Made by a program: the position numbers and the translations under genes
Shown here: positions 9,752 through 18,716 of the stretch, one piece after another
Numbering within the stretch: position 1 is the stretch's first letter
Layout of the letters: each line of letters opens with the position of its first letter
Notes under the pieces: generated by a model
The model's database searches: none
Told to the model about the DNA's origin: nothing
Seen by the model: the letters and a program-made list of their open reading frames with translations, nothing else
DNA from: Bradyrhizobium sp. C9
Lineage (GTDB): Bacteria > Pseudomonadota > Alphaproteobacteria > Rhizobiales > Xanthobacteraceae
DNA length: 64,000 nucleotides
Assembly (NCBI RefSeq): GCF_002532045.1
Contig: NZ_NWTG01000002.1
Span: 539,710 to 603,709, forward strand
Direction of reading: 5' to 3'

Positions 9752-9945
9752 CGCGTGGGCTCCTTGAACTCCCCTTGGGTAGCCCGGCCTCCGCGCGAGG
9801 TTCAATGCTGCCCGCCACAAGCCCGAAATGACCGGCTTTTTGCTTGACGTTACGGCCTTCGGGCGGCGACAACCCAGCCGAATTTTGGCGCATGGTTCGG
9901 AAGCCGGCTCTTCCCGCCGGATCATGCTCAGCGCAGGAATTGACC

Positions 9946-11028
9946 GTGTCCGACCTCGCAACGCTCGAAACATCCATCCTCGACCAGATCGCTTCGGCCG
10001 CTGACGAGGCCGCCCTCGAGGCGGTGCGCGTCTCGGCGCTCGGCAAGAAGGGCTCGATCTCGGCGCTTCTCGCCACCCTCGGCAAGATGTCGCCGGAGGA
10101 GCGCAAGACCGAAGGCGCGAAGATCAACCTCGCCAAGGACGCGGTGACGCAGGCGCTCGCGGCAAAGCGCGACGTGCTGAAGGCGGCCGCGCTCGATGCA
10201 CGCCTCGCCGCCGAGACCATCGACGTCACGCTGCCGCTGCGCGAGACGCCGGCGGAGACCGGCCGCATCCATCCGCTGAGCCAGGTCTGGGACGAGCTCA
10301 CCACGATCTTCGCCGATATGGGCTTTGCGGTCGCCGAAGGTCCCGACATCGAGACCGACGACTACAACTTTACAAAACTGAACTTCCCGATCGGCCATCC
10401 GGCCCGCGAAATGCACGACACCTTCTTCTTCAATCCGAAGGAGGACGGCACGCGCATGCTGTTGCGCACCCACACCTCGCCGGTGCAGGTGCGTACCATG
10501 CTGAGCCAGAAGCCGCCGATCCGCGTCATTTGCCCGGGCCGCACCTATCGCATCGACTCCGACGCGACCCACACGCCGCAATTCCACCAGGTCGAAGGCC
10601 TCGTGATCGACAAGGGCTCGCATCTCGGCCATCTCAAATGGATCCTGCACGAGTTCTGCAAGGCGTTCTTCGAGGTCGACCACATCAACATGCGGTTCCG
10701 GCCGTCGTTCTTCCCGTTCACCGAGCCGTCGCTCGAGGTCGACATCCAGTGCCGCCGCGACAAGGGCGAGATTCGCTTCGGCGAGGGCGAGGACTGGATG
10801 GAGATTCTCGGCTGCGGCATGGTGCACCCGAACGTGCTGCGCGCTTGTGGCATCGATCCCGACGTCTACCAGGGCTTTGCCTGGGGCATGGGCATCGACC
10901 GCATCGCGATGCTGAAATACGGCATCGCCGACCTCCGCCAGCTGTTCGAGAACGACATCCGCTGGCTGAACCACTACGGCTTCAAGCCGCTCGACATCCC
11001 GACGATCGCGGGAGGATTGAGTACGTGA
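9946..11028 (+). CDS. pheS: phenylalanyl-tRNA synthetase alpha subunit
   Basis: This is the catalytic alpha chain of the alpha2-beta2 PheRS that charges tRNA-Phe. It has 360 residues. The N-terminal coiled coil (about 1-90, [16 protein letters not shown]) contacts tRNA. The class II aminoacylation core follows, with motif 2 ([10 protein letters not shown]), the specificity region [14 protein letters not shown] and motif 3 ([14 protein letters not shown]). GTG 9946 is chosen because AGGA lies 7 nt upstream and the alignable protein begins SDLATLE. pheT is separated from it by an inserted DUF559 gene. Confidence 0.97.
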   Translation: MSDLATLETSILDQIASAADEAALEAVRVSALGKKGSISALLATLGKMSPEERKTEGAKINLAKDAVTQALAAKRDVLKAAALDARLAAETIDVTLPLRETPAETGRIHPLSQVWDELTTIFADMGFAVAEGPDIETDDYNFTKLNFPIGHPAREMHDTFFFNPKEDGTRMLLRTHTSPVQVRTMLSQKPPIRVICPGRTYRIDSDATHTPQFHQVEGLVIDKGSHLGHLKWILHEFCKAFFEVDHINMRFRPSFFPFTEPSLEVDIQCRRDKGEIRFGEGEDWMEILGCGMVHPNVLRACGIDPDVYQGFAWGMGIDRIAMLKYGIADLRQLFENDIRWLNHYGFKPLDIPTIAGGLST

Positions 11029-11063
11029 GCTTGGTGGTTGGATCATCGGGCCGATCAAAGACT

Positions 11064-11110
11064 CTCTCCGTTCCCTCCCCCCTTGTGGGGGAGGGTCAGG
11101 GAGGGGGGTA
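11064..11110. repeat. left inverted repeat of DUF559 cassette
   Basis: This 47-bp sequence begins CTCTCCGTTCCCTCCCC and ends GGGAGGGGGGTA. Its reverse complement recurs at 11488-11534 with one mismatch (T/G). The core CCCTCCCCC / GGGGGAGGG makes each arm a hairpin on its own. It lies 36 nt after the pheS stop. Confidence 0.9.
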
Positions 11111-11117
11111 GCCCAGG

Positions 11118-11588
11118 ATGCCGCACGCAGTCGTCAGCGAACGTCAGCGCAACAGAGCGAAGCAGCTTCGCCAGACGATGACGCGCGCCGAAACGCTGCT
11201 GTGGCGTCACCTGAAGGCCAATCGAATGGACGGCATCGGATTTCGTCGTCAAGCGCCGATCAAGAATTACGTCGTCGACTTCGTCTGCTTCTCCGCGAGC
11301 CTCGTCATCGAACTCGACGGCGAGTCGCATGATTTCGACGAGCGTCAGAAAGCGGACCAACGCCGCGACGCTTTCTTCGTCGCCGAGGGATTTCGTGTTC
11401 TCCGCTTTACCAACGAGCAGGTGATGTCGAATCTGGAAGGCGTCGTAGAAGCGATCCGCGAGGCGACTCGGGTCGGAGCAAGCGGCTTACCCCCCTCCCT
11501 GCCCCTCCCCCACAAGGGGGGAGGGAACGGAGAGACCGAGCAAGATAAGTCTGTAACCACCAACAAGAACCGAGGCATGCAGCCATGA
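11118..11588 (+). CDS. DUF559 (Vsr-like) endonuclease-fold protein in pheST
   Basis: This 156-residue DUF559 protein belongs to a family predicted to have a restriction-endonuclease-like (PD-(D/E)xK/Vsr-related) fold. The core [14 protein letters not shown] (21-34), [16 protein letters not shown] (42-57, Asp54) and [12 protein letters not shown] (62-73, Glu65, Asp67) supplies the likely active-site acids, and [10 protein letters not shown] follows. Function is unproven. It is inserted between pheS and pheT; its last four bases (ATGA) overlap the pheT start. The ORF begins 8 bp inside the left 47-bp inverted repeat and reads through the right copy, so residues about 124-139 ([12 protein letters not shown]) are repeat-encoded. 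The original C-terminus is probably near residue 120. Confidence 0.85.
   Translation: MPHAVVSERQRNRAKQLRQTMTRAETLLWRHLKANRMDGIGFRRQAPIKNYVVDFVCFSASLVIELDGESHDFDERQKADQRRDAFFVAEGFRVLRFTNEQVMSNLEGVVEAIREATRVGASGLPPSLPLPHKGGGNGETEQDKSVTTNKNRGMQP
11488..11534. repeat. right inverted repeat of DUF559 cassette
   Basis: This is the reverse complement of 11064-11110 at 46 of 47 positions. It is translated in frame as the C-terminal tail of the DUF559 protein. The repeat-to-repeat unit is 471 bp. Confidence 0.9.
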
Positions 11589-13993
11589 AGTTCACCCTCT
11601 CCTGGCTGAAGGAACATCTCGAGACCGACGAGCCGCTCGACAAGCTCGCCGACAAGCTCACCATGATCGGGCTTGAGGTCGAGAACATCGAGGACAAGGC
11701 GAAGCAGCTCGCGCCGTTCACCATCGCGCGCGTGATCTCGGCCGAGCAGCATCCGAATGCCGACCGGCTGCGCGTCTGCATGGTCGACACCGGCGACGGC
11801 GGTGCGCCGGTGCAGGTGGTGTGCGGTGCGCCGAATGCGCGGGCAGGGCTGATCAGCGTGTTCTCGCCGCCCGGCACCTACATCCCGGGCAAGGACATCA
11901 CGCTCGGCATCGGCACCATCCGCGGCGTCGAGAGCCGCGGCATGCTGTGCTCGGCGGCCGAACTGCAGATCTCGGAAGACCACGACGGCATCATGGAGCT
12001 GCCGGCGGATGCGCCGCTCGGCAAGGGCTATGCCGAATGGGCCGCGCTCGGCGATCCCGTCATCGAGATCAATTTGACGCCGAACCGGCAGGACTGCACC
12101 GGCGTGCACGGCATCGCGCGCGATCTGTCCGCCGCCGACATGGGCAAGTTCAAGGACCCGGGCATCAAGCAAATCAAAGGCGAATTCCCCTGCCCGGTTC
12201 AGGTCAAGGTGGAAGACGCCGCGCTGTGTCCGGGCTTCGCGCTGCGCCTGGTGCGCGGCGTCAAGAACGGGCCGTCGCCGGAATGGCTGCAGAAGCGGCT
12301 GACCTCGATCGGCCTGCGCCCGATCAACGCGCTGGTCGACATCACCAACTTCATGACCTACGACCGCGCGCGGCCGCTGCACGTGTTCGACGCGAAGAAG
12401 GTGACGGGTAATCTCACCGTCCGCCGCGCCAAAGACGGCGAGACCCTGCTCGCGCTCGACGGCCGCACCTACACGCTCGACAGCAATGTCTGCGTGATTG
12501 CCGATGAGCACGGCGTCGAATCGCTGGCCGGCATCATGGGCGGCGAAGCCTCGGGCTGCGACGACAACACCACCGACGTGCTGATCGAATCGGCGCTGTG
12601 GAACGAGATCAACATCGCCCAGACCGGCCGCAAGCTCGGCATCAATTCGGACGCCCGCTACCGCTTCGAGCGCGGCGTCGATCCGGCCTTCATGGTGCCC
12701 GGGCTCGAGCTCGCGACCAAGCTGGTGCTGGAGCTGTGCGGTGGCACGCCGTCCGAGGACGTCGTGGTCGGCAAGCAGTTCGGCGAGGATCGCGTCATCG
12801 ATTTCCCGCTCGCCGAGGTCAAGCGTCTCGCCGGCATCGAGGTGCCGCTGGTCGAGGTGAAGCTGATCCTGACCCGGCTCGGCTTCATGCTGGCCGGCAC
12901 CGGCCCCGTCGTGAAGGTCGCCGTTCCGTCCTGGCGCACCGATGTGCAGGGCAAGGCCGACATCGTCGAGGAGATCGTGCGTATCGTCGGCGTCGACAAG
13001 GTGCCGATGACGCCGTTCGAGCGTGGCGAGGAGCCGCGCAAGCCGGTGCTGACGCCGATGCAGCAACGCACCCGCCGCGCCAAGCGCGCGCTGGGCGTCC
13101 GCGGCCTGGTAGAGGCCGTGACCTGGTCGTTCATCACCAATGACGCGGCAAAACTGTTCGGCGGCGGCCAGAGCGAACTCGTGCTCGCCAACCCGATCGC
13201 GGCCGATCTCTCCGACATGCGGCCGAGCCTGCTGCCCGGCCTCGTCGGGGCGGCTCAAGCCAACATCAACCGCGGCTATCCCGATGTCGCGCTATTCGAG
13301 GTCGGCCAGGTGTTCCGCGGCGACCGGCCGGAGGATCAGCTCGTCGCTGCTTCGGGCGTACGCCATGGCTACGCTTCGTCGAAGGGGATCGGGCGGCACT
13401 GGACCGGCTCGACGACGGCCGATGCGATGGATGCCAAGGCCGACGCCTTCGCCGTGCTGGCAGCCGCCGGCGCACCGATGCAGGCGCTGCAGATCGTGCC
13501 GGGCGGTCCCGCCTGGCTGCATCCGGGACGTTCCGGCACCATCCAGATCGGCCCACAGAACGTGCTCGGCTATTTCGGCGAACTGCATCCCCGCGTAGCC
13601 GAGGCGCTCGGCGCCGACGGTCCGATGATCGTGTTCGAGGTGATCCTCGAGCGCATCCCGCAAGGCAAGCAGAGAGCGACGCGCGCCAAGCCGGTGCAGG
13701 AGCTCTCGGCGTTCCAGCCGGTGTCGCGCGACTTCGCCTTCATCGTCGACCGCAGCGTCAAGGCCGGCGACATCGTCCGCGCGGCGCAGAATGTCGACAA
13801 GAAGCTGATCACCGACGTGACCGTGTTCGACGTCTACGAAGGCAAGGGCATCGATCCCGACAAGAAGTCGATCGCAATCGCCGTGACGATCCAGCCGCGC
13901 GAGAAAACGATGACCGACCAGGAGATCGACGCCGTCGCCGGCAAGGTCGTCGCCGAGGTTACGAAGAGGACCGGTGGCACGCTGCGGGCGTGA
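11585..13993 (+). CDS. pheT: phenylalanyl-tRNA synthetase beta subunit
   Basis: This 802-residue beta chain of PheRS carries the editing site and tRNA contacts. Domain order is as usual. A tRNA-binding EMAP/OB domain (about 40-150, [23 protein letters not shown]-like) comes first. It is followed by B3/B4 editing (about 210-380, [10 protein letters not shown]), B5 (about 405-475), the class II-like core (about 490-690), and the C-terminal FDX-ACB anticodon-binding domain (about 708-800, SRDFAFIVD). ATG overlaps the DUF559 stop (ATGA), so translation is probably coupled to the inserted gene rather than to pheS. A palindromic repeat follows the stop. Confidence 0.97.
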   Translation: MKFTLSWLKEHLETDEPLDKLADKLTMIGLEVENIEDKAKQLAPFTIARVISAEQHPNADRLRVCMVDTGDGGAPVQVVCGAPNARAGLISVFSPPGTYIPGKDITLGIGTIRGVESRGMLCSAAELQISEDHDGIMELPADAPLGKGYAEWAALGDPVIEINLTPNRQDCTGVHGIARDLSAADMGKFKDPGIKQIKGEFPCPVQVKVEDAALCPGFALRLVRGVKNGPSPEWLQKRLTSIGLRPINALVDITNFMTYDRARPLHVFDAKKVTGNLTVRRAKDGETLLALDGRTYTLDSNVCVIADEHGVESLAGIMGGEASGCDDNTTDVLIESALWNEINIAQTGRKLGINSDARYRFERGVDPAFMVPGLELATKLVLELCGGTPSEDVVVGKQFGEDRVIDFPLAEVKRLAGIEVPLVEVKLILTRLGFMLAGTGPVVKVAVPSWRTDVQGKADIVEEIVRIVGVDKVPMTPFERGEEPRKPVLTPMQQRTRRAKRALGVRGLVEAVTWSFITNDAAKLFGGGQSELVLANPIAADLSDMRPSLLPGLVGAAQANINRGYPDVALFEVGQVFRGDRPEDQLVAASGVRHGYASSKGIGRHWTGSTTADAMDAKADAFAVLAAAGAPMQALQIVPGGPAWLHPGRSGTIQIGPQNVLGYFGELHPRVAEALGADGPMIVFEVILERIPQGKQRATRAKPVQELSAFQPVSRDFAFIVDRSVKAGDIVRAAQNVDKKLITDVTVFDVYEGKGIDPDKKSIAIAVTIQPREKTMTDQEIDAVAGKVVAEVTKRTGGTLRA

Positions 13994-14017
13994 GCTGACG
14001 CGGGTGACGGATTGCTC

Positions 14018-14160
14018 CCTCGCCACGCTCTTGCGGGGAGAGGGTTGGGGTGAGGGGCTTTCTCCACGTGTACGGTGATAGTTGCTTTTGCGGAGACCCC
14101 CCTCATCCGAAATTCAAGCTGTGCCTGAATTTCGACCTCTCCCCGCAAGCGGGGCGAGGT
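14018..14160. repeat. palindromic repeat pair after pheT (family C)
   Basis: CTCGCCACGCTCTTGCGGGGAG on the left is answered by an imperfect inverted copy (CTCCCCGCAAGCGGGGCGAG, about 14138-14159), with GAGGGG / CCCCTC inner arms. A small AAATTCA-AGCTGTGCC-TGAATTT hairpin lies at about 14110-14132. This is a typical rhizobial GC-rich interspersed repeat, and no gene lies within it. Confidence 0.75.
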
Positions 14161-14174
14161 AAGAGACGCTCCTC

Positions 14175-14950
14175 ATGACCTCCCTCTCCCTCCTTCCCTC
14201 CGACATCTCGACCAGCATCGCGCTTGCGATCTGCGCGATCGCCTTCGTGTCGGGCACGGCGCGCGGCTTTCGGGCTTCGGGTCGGCGCTGATCTTCATGC
14301 CGCTGGCGAGCAGCGTCGCGGCGCCGCGGCTGGTGGCGGCGCTGCTGCTCATCATCGATTTCGTCGCCGCGACGCCGCTGCTGCCGAACGCCTGGACCCA
14401 TGCTGATCGCAAGGCGACCGCGGTGATGGTCGCCGGCGCGCTGGTCGGCGTTCCCATCGGCACCTATTTCCTGACCGTGCTCGAGCCGGTGACGACGCGC
14501 TGGATCATCTCCTGCTTCGTCGCGGCGCTGCTCGTGCTGCTGCTGTCCGGCTGGCGCTACCACGGCAAGGATCACGCCGCGCTCTCGATTGGCGTCGGCG
14601 GCCTGTCCGGTTTCTGCAGCGGGCTCGCGCAGACCGGCGGCCCGCCGATCGTCGCCTACTGGCTGGGACGCCCGATCTCCTCGGTGATCTCGCGCGCCAA
14701 CATCGTGCTGTTCTTCGGCGCCTCGGATTTCTTCTCGCTGGTCAGCTACTGGTTCACCGGATTGATCACGATCGAATCGATCAAGTTCTCGCTGATCGTC
14801 GGCCCGATCTACGGTATCGGCGTCTGGTTCGGCGCGTCGCTGTTCGGCAAGGCAAGCGAACAGGTGTTTCGCGCGATCTGCTACGCGCTGATTGCAGCGG
14901 CCGTCATCGTCGGCCTGCCGGCGCTTGATGGCATTTTGCGCGACGGCTAG
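14175..14950 (+). pseudogene. TauE/SafE sulfite exporter family permease, frameshifted
   Basis: This gene would encode a TauE/SafE (DUF81) membrane protein of about 258 residues. From ATG 14175 the frame reads MTSLSLLPSDISTSIALAI...FVSGTARGF and then loses homology at GGCTTTCGGG (14265-14274). The expected GFSGFGSALIFMPLA continues in the frame one base back, where the rest of the protein (to 14950) is intact with about seven helices, including GGLSGFCSGLAQTGGPP. A single missing T in the TTT run at 14268-14270 explains this exactly. It is either a recent loss-of-function deletion or a sequencing/assembly error. The short product from 14297 would lack the first helix. Confidence 0.85.
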
Positions 14951-14985
14951 GGTCGCGTTCAGAACAAGAACGAGGGAGGAACATC

Positions 14986-15930
14986 ATGATCGATCGCCGC
15001 AATGCATTGAAACTGGCGCTCGGCAGCGCTGCACTGCTCGCAGCGCCCAGCGTACGCGCGCAGGGCACGAAGCCGCGCACACGCATTGTGTTCCTCGGCA
15101 CCAAGGGCGGACCGCGGGTCGGCATCGGCGCCTCTAGCCCCGCCAATCTCGTCGTCGTCAACGACACGCCGTTCGTGATCGATTGCGGCATGGGCGTCAG
15201 CCGGCAGCTGGTCAATGCCGGCGTGCCGATCCCGTCCGTGAAGTACATCTTCATCAGCCATCACCATTCCGATCACAATCTGGAATACGGCAATCTGTTC
15301 TACAACGGCTGGGCGGCCGGCCTCTCGACGCCGATCCATTCGTTCGGCCCCAAGGGCATCGAGGCGATGACCAAGGAATACTGGGAGCTGAACAAGTTCG
15401 ACGTCGAGACCCGGATTGCGGATGAAGGCCGGCCCGACCCGCGCAAGCTGCTGATCGCCAAAGACATCACCGACGACGGCGTGGTGCTGAAGACGCCCGA
15501 TGTCACCGTCACCGCGTTCCGCACGCCGCATCCGCCCATCGTCGACAATTTCGCCTACAAGTTCGAGACCCCGGACGGCACGATCGTGTTCTCCAGCGAC
15601 ACCGCCTACAATCCGAAGCTTGCCGAGTTCGCCAAGAGCGCCGACGTGCTGGTGCACGAATGCCTGTACATTCCGGCGGTCGATCGCCTCGTCGCAAAGA
15701 CCAAGAACGGCGCGACCCTGAAGAAGCATTTGCTCGATAGCCACACCTCGACCGAGGACGTCGGCCGCATCGCAGCCACCGCCGGCGTGAAGACGTTGGT
15801 GCTGAGCCATTTCGTCCCCGGCGACGACCCTGATGTCACCGACGACGACTGGACCAGGGACGTGAAGACGAATTTCAAGGGCCGCATCGTGGTCGCCAAG
15901 GACCTGATGGAGCTGAAGCTGCCGGTGTGA
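14986..15930 (+). CDS. Tat-exported MBL-fold metallo-hydrolase (arylsulfatase/RNase Z-like)
   Basis: This 314-residue metallo-beta-lactamase-fold enzyme has a twin-arginine signal (DRRNALKLALGS, cleaved near residue 26 after VRA). Metal ligands are evident: HHHSDH at 92-97, a His in FRTPHPP, the Asp in FSSDTAYN, and the His in VLSHF near the C-terminus. Together these give the dinuclear zinc site of the RNase Z/arylsulfatase-like branch. Being periplasmic, it is unlikely to be a tRNA RNase; a sulfatase- or phosphodiesterase-type hydrolase is more likely. The ribosome site GGGAGGAA is about 6 nt before ATG. It lies 35 bp after the TauE/SafE gene, which would suit a sulfur-related role (inference). 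Confidence 0.8.
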   Translation: MIDRRNALKLALGSAALLAAPSVRAQGTKPRTRIVFLGTKGGPRVGIGASSPANLVVVNDTPFVIDCGMGVSRQLVNAGVPIPSVKYIFISHHHSDHNLEYGNLFYNGWAAGLSTPIHSFGPKGIEAMTKEYWELNKFDVETRIADEGRPDPRKLLIAKDITDDGVVLKTPDVTVTAFRTPHPPIVDNFAYKFETPDGTIVFSSDTAYNPKLAEFAKSADVLVHECLYIPAVDRLVAKTKNGATLKKHLLDSHTSTEDVGRIAATAGVKTLVLSHFVPGDDPDVTDDDWTRDVKTNFKGRIVVAKDLMELKLPV

Positions 15931-15975
15931 GGCGGCACGACGCGGGGGCCACATCTCACTCCGACGACACGACCC

Positions 15976-16009
15976 TGTGGTTATGGGTCCCGGCTTTCGC
16001 CGGGACGAC
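15976..16009. repeat. REP-like repeat (family A), single copy
   Basis: TGTGGTTATGG is followed by a 23-bp hairpin ending CGCCGGGACGAC (15987-16009). It matches the right arm of the 2314-2434 element with one change in the loop. It sits between convergent genes. Confidence 0.8.
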
Positions 16010-16071
16010 AGCTGTTATGCAGCAGCTCTTTGCCGATACATCCAGTAGCGCGGCCTGATCTCACCCGACCA

Positions 16072-17484
16072 TCAATTCATCGGCTCGGCGGAGCGCGCCC
16101 GCGAGCGGCGCTTGTGTTTTGCGGCGGGCGCTGCGGGCTCCGGCGTCGCATCCTTCGCCCCTCCGATCCTGCGCAGCGCGGCGTCGGCGGCGCGCTCGCC
16201 GCTTTCCCAGGCGCCGTCGACCGTGCCCCACAGCGTCTCGTGGGTGGCCTCGCCCGCGAGATACATCGCGCCGATCGGCTCGGACAGGACCCTGCGGGAG
16301 AATTGCGCGCCGGGTACTGCCGTCGACATCGCGCCGAGGATGAAGGGCTGTGCATTCCAGCGCGTCGTGCTGGTCTTCTTCACGGCAGCGCCGACCTCGC
16401 TGCCATAGAGCTTGGTCAGCCACTCCACCGCGAAAGCAGTCATCGCCTTCTCGCCTTGTGCGGACAGGTCGCGGCCGAACGAGCCCGCGACGTCGATCGT
16501 GCACAGCGAGGAGCCCGCGATATTGCCGTAGAGCAGCGCGGTCTTGGTCGAATTGCTCTGCTCGATGATGACGTCATCGCGCGACAGCCCGAGCGGATTG
16601 CCGGGGATCTGCAATGCGATCCGATCGTAGCTGCCGAGGGTCAGCTTGGCGGCGGCGTCGAGCGTGCGCTTCGGGATCTCGGGCGCAAACTTGATGTTGC
16701 CGCTCGCCAGCACGTTGCTCGACACCGTGACGATCGCGGCGCGCGCGGTGATCTTGCCGGATGCCGTCTCGACCACCACGTCGCGGTTGCTCCACAGGAT
16801 GCGCTGCGCCGGCGTCGACAGCGCCAATGGCAGCCCGTCGCCGAGTTTTGCGATCAGCGCGCCGAGCCCCTGCCGGCAGGCGATCGCGGTGTTGCGATCC
16901 TGCGCGCGCACCTTGTCGACGGCCGAAAGGTCCTTCAGATCCTTGCCGCTGAAATTGGCGCCGAGCAGGAATTCCGCGGTGCCGGCCCAATCGCCGAGAT
17001 CCTTCGGCATTGCCGCGGCGCAGGCGATATCGGCCTTGCGCGAGGCGTCGTCGATAGCGCGATTGGCGCGCACCAGCGCCGCCAGAAACTCCTCGGTTTC
17101 GCCGGGGCGGGCGTAGCGGCGGCCGATGCGAATCTTCTGGCCCGCGGGCGCCGTGACGATGTCGAGACCTGCGGAGCGCGCCAGCCGGATCATCGGATTG
17201 GTTTCGGGATTGTGCATCCAGCGCGCACCGCGGTCGAACGGCACGTCGAAGGTCGTAGCATCGGTCTGGCAGCGCCCGCCGATCTGGCCGGACGCCTCCA
17301 CCACGATCACCTTGCGGTGCGCGGCGGCGATCCGCCGCGCCGCGGCAATGCCCGCGGCACCCGCGCCGATCACGACGATGTCGGCCTCGCGCGGCAGCGG
17401 CGCAGCGACAAGGCGGCCACCCAGCACGGGCGCCAGCGCGAGAGCTGCGGACGCCGACAGGAAATCGCGGCGGGTCACTGGCAT
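16072..17484 (-). CDS. FAD-dependent amine oxidase, Tat-exported
   Basis: This 470-residue flavin amine oxidase (monoamine/polyamine oxidase superfamily) begins with a twin-arginine signal TRRDFLSASAALALAPV. It then carries the dinucleotide-binding motif VVIGAGAAG (37-45) with the acid at the end of strand 2 in VVEASGQIGGR. Substrate-site markers include RGARWMHN, and the C-terminal FAD-binding segment reads YLAGEATHETLWGTVDGAWESGERAA. It oxidises an amine in the periplasm with release of aldehyde and peroxide; the substrate is unknown. It is a monocistronic minus-strand gene, divergent from the YiiX-like gene. Confidence 0.88.
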   Translation of the reverse strand: MPVTRRDFLSASAALALAPVLGGRLVAAPLPREADIVVIGAGAAGIAAARRIAAAHRKVIVVEASGQIGGRCQTDATTFDVPFDRGARWMHNPETNPMIRLARSAGLDIVTAPAGQKIRIGRRYARPGETEEFLAALVRANRAIDDASRKADIACAAAMPKDLGDWAGTAEFLLGANFSGKDLKDLSAVDKVRAQDRNTAIACRQGLGALIAKLGDGLPLALSTPAQRILWSNRDVVVETASGKITARAAIVTVSSNVLASGNIKFAPEIPKRTLDAAAKLTLGSYDRIALQIPGNPLGLSRDDVIIEQSNSTKTALLYGNIAGSSLCTIDVAGSFGRDLSAQGEKAMTAFAVEWLTKLYGSEVGAAVKKTSTTRWNAQPFILGAMSTAVPGAQFSRRVLSEPIGAMYLAGEATHETLWGTVDGAWESGERAADAALRRIGGAKDATPEPAAPAAKHKRRSRARSAEPMN

Positions 17485-17682
17485 GACATAGCTTCTGGCA
17501 TGGTTTCCGGGGACTTGCGGAGAATGGGAACGCTTCGCGAACTGTGCCGCATCTCACCGACCGCAGCAACCATCATGGTAAATCAATCATGATTGATCCG
17601 CCGATGGCATGAACTAAATTGCAACGGCTTGCGACCATGATTAAGTGAACACAAGCGGTCGTAGAACCGCTGGGGGGAATCC

Positions 17683-18564
17683 ATGGGCGTAGTGCTCGAT
17701 ACCGTCGGTAAATGGATCGCGGGGTACCTGTCGAAGGAAGTGCCCGGCTACGAGCCGTTCACGCCGAGCGACCCGGACCATCTGCGGAGCATCATGCAGC
17801 CCGGCGATGTGCTGCTGGTCGAGGGCAACAACCGGATTTCCGGCATCATCAAATACCTCACGCAGTCGACCTGGTCGCATGCCGCGCTGTTCGTCGGACC
17901 GATCGACGGCGCATTCGAGCCTGACGGCGAACAGCATGTGCTGATCGAGGCCAATATCGGCGAAGGCGTGACCTCGGCGCCGCTGTCGAAATACCTGTCC
18001 TATCACACCCGCCTTTGCCGGCCGGTCGGGCTGTCCTTCGAGGACCGCACCACGGTGTGCCGCTACGCCATCAACCGCATCGGCTTCGGCTACGACACCA
18101 AGAACATCGTCGATCTCGCGCGCTATCTGTTTCCGCTGCCGATCCCGCAGCGCTGGCGGCGCCGGATGATCGCGTTCGGCTCCGGCGATCCGACCAAGAT
18201 CATCTGCTCGGCGCTGATCGCGCAGGCGTTCGACGCCGTGCGCTATCCGATCCTGCCCAAGATCACGCGCGCCGCCAGCCGCAAGGCGCGCCGCGAGATC
18301 CTGCACATCCGCGATTCCTCGCTGTACATGCCGCGCGACTTCGACATCTCGCCCTATTTCGAAGTCGTCAAACCCACCATCGTGCACGGTTTCGACTACA
18401 CGGCCCTGCACTGGGCCGACAAGCAGAAGCCGCTCCAGGAGGTAGCCGGCGAATTCAGTGTGTTTCCAGAGCACAAGTCGCCGCCGCTTGTTCCTGAAGC
18501 GATTGACGAAGAGACGGCGCTTCCGGCTGCGGAAATGACCGCGGCAGAGACCGCGCCGGTGTGA
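17683..18564 (+). CDS. YiiX/NlpC-P60-like cysteine hydrolase
   Basis: This 293-residue protein belongs to the circularly permuted NlpC/P60 (YiiX/YebB, orthopoxvirus G6R-like) papain-fold group. The permuted triad is visible: the His in STWSHAALF (His66), an acidic residue in LIEAN (Glu89), and the Cys in KIICSALIAQAF (Cys175). Members are predicted thiol peptidases, amidases or acyltransferases acting on lipids or murein. There is no signal peptide. The C-terminus (about 255-293) is a low-complexity Glu/Ala/Pro tail. The ribosome site GGGGGAA is about 6 nt upstream. Confidence 0.75.
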   Translation: MGVVLDTVGKWIAGYLSKEVPGYEPFTPSDPDHLRSIMQPGDVLLVEGNNRISGIIKYLTQSTWSHAALFVGPIDGAFEPDGEQHVLIEANIGEGVTSAPLSKYLSYHTRLCRPVGLSFEDRTTVCRYAINRIGFGYDTKNIVDLARYLFPLPIPQRWRRRMIAFGSGDPTKIICSALIAQAFDAVRYPILPKITRAASRKARREILHIRDSSLYMPRDFDISPYFEVVKPTIVHGFDYTALHWADKQKPLQEVAGEFSVFPEHKSPPLVPEAIDEETALPAAEMTAAETAPV

Positions 18565-18716
18565 CAGGCGCAGGCCTCAGGCTCGACATGTCGAGCGCCG
18601 GCCGGCTCGACCACGGTCTGGAATTCGTCTCATCGTCTCCCTCCGCCGTTGAGTTCTCGCGCGCGCATCACTAGGGTGCGCGCGCTTCAAGCCTGCTTTC
18701 ATTCGGTAGTTTTACG

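Noticed and set aside
11345..13258. 637-residue open frame on the minus strand across pheT
   Set aside because: It is antisense to a clearly conserved gene. It is rich in Arg/His/Asp of the kind that appears when GC-rich coding sequence is read on the other strand, and it has no domain resemblance.
16030..17592. 520-residue plus-strand open frame over the amine oxidase gene
   Set aside because: The minus strand carries a Tat signal, FAD motif and complete amine oxidase. This frame is its shadow.
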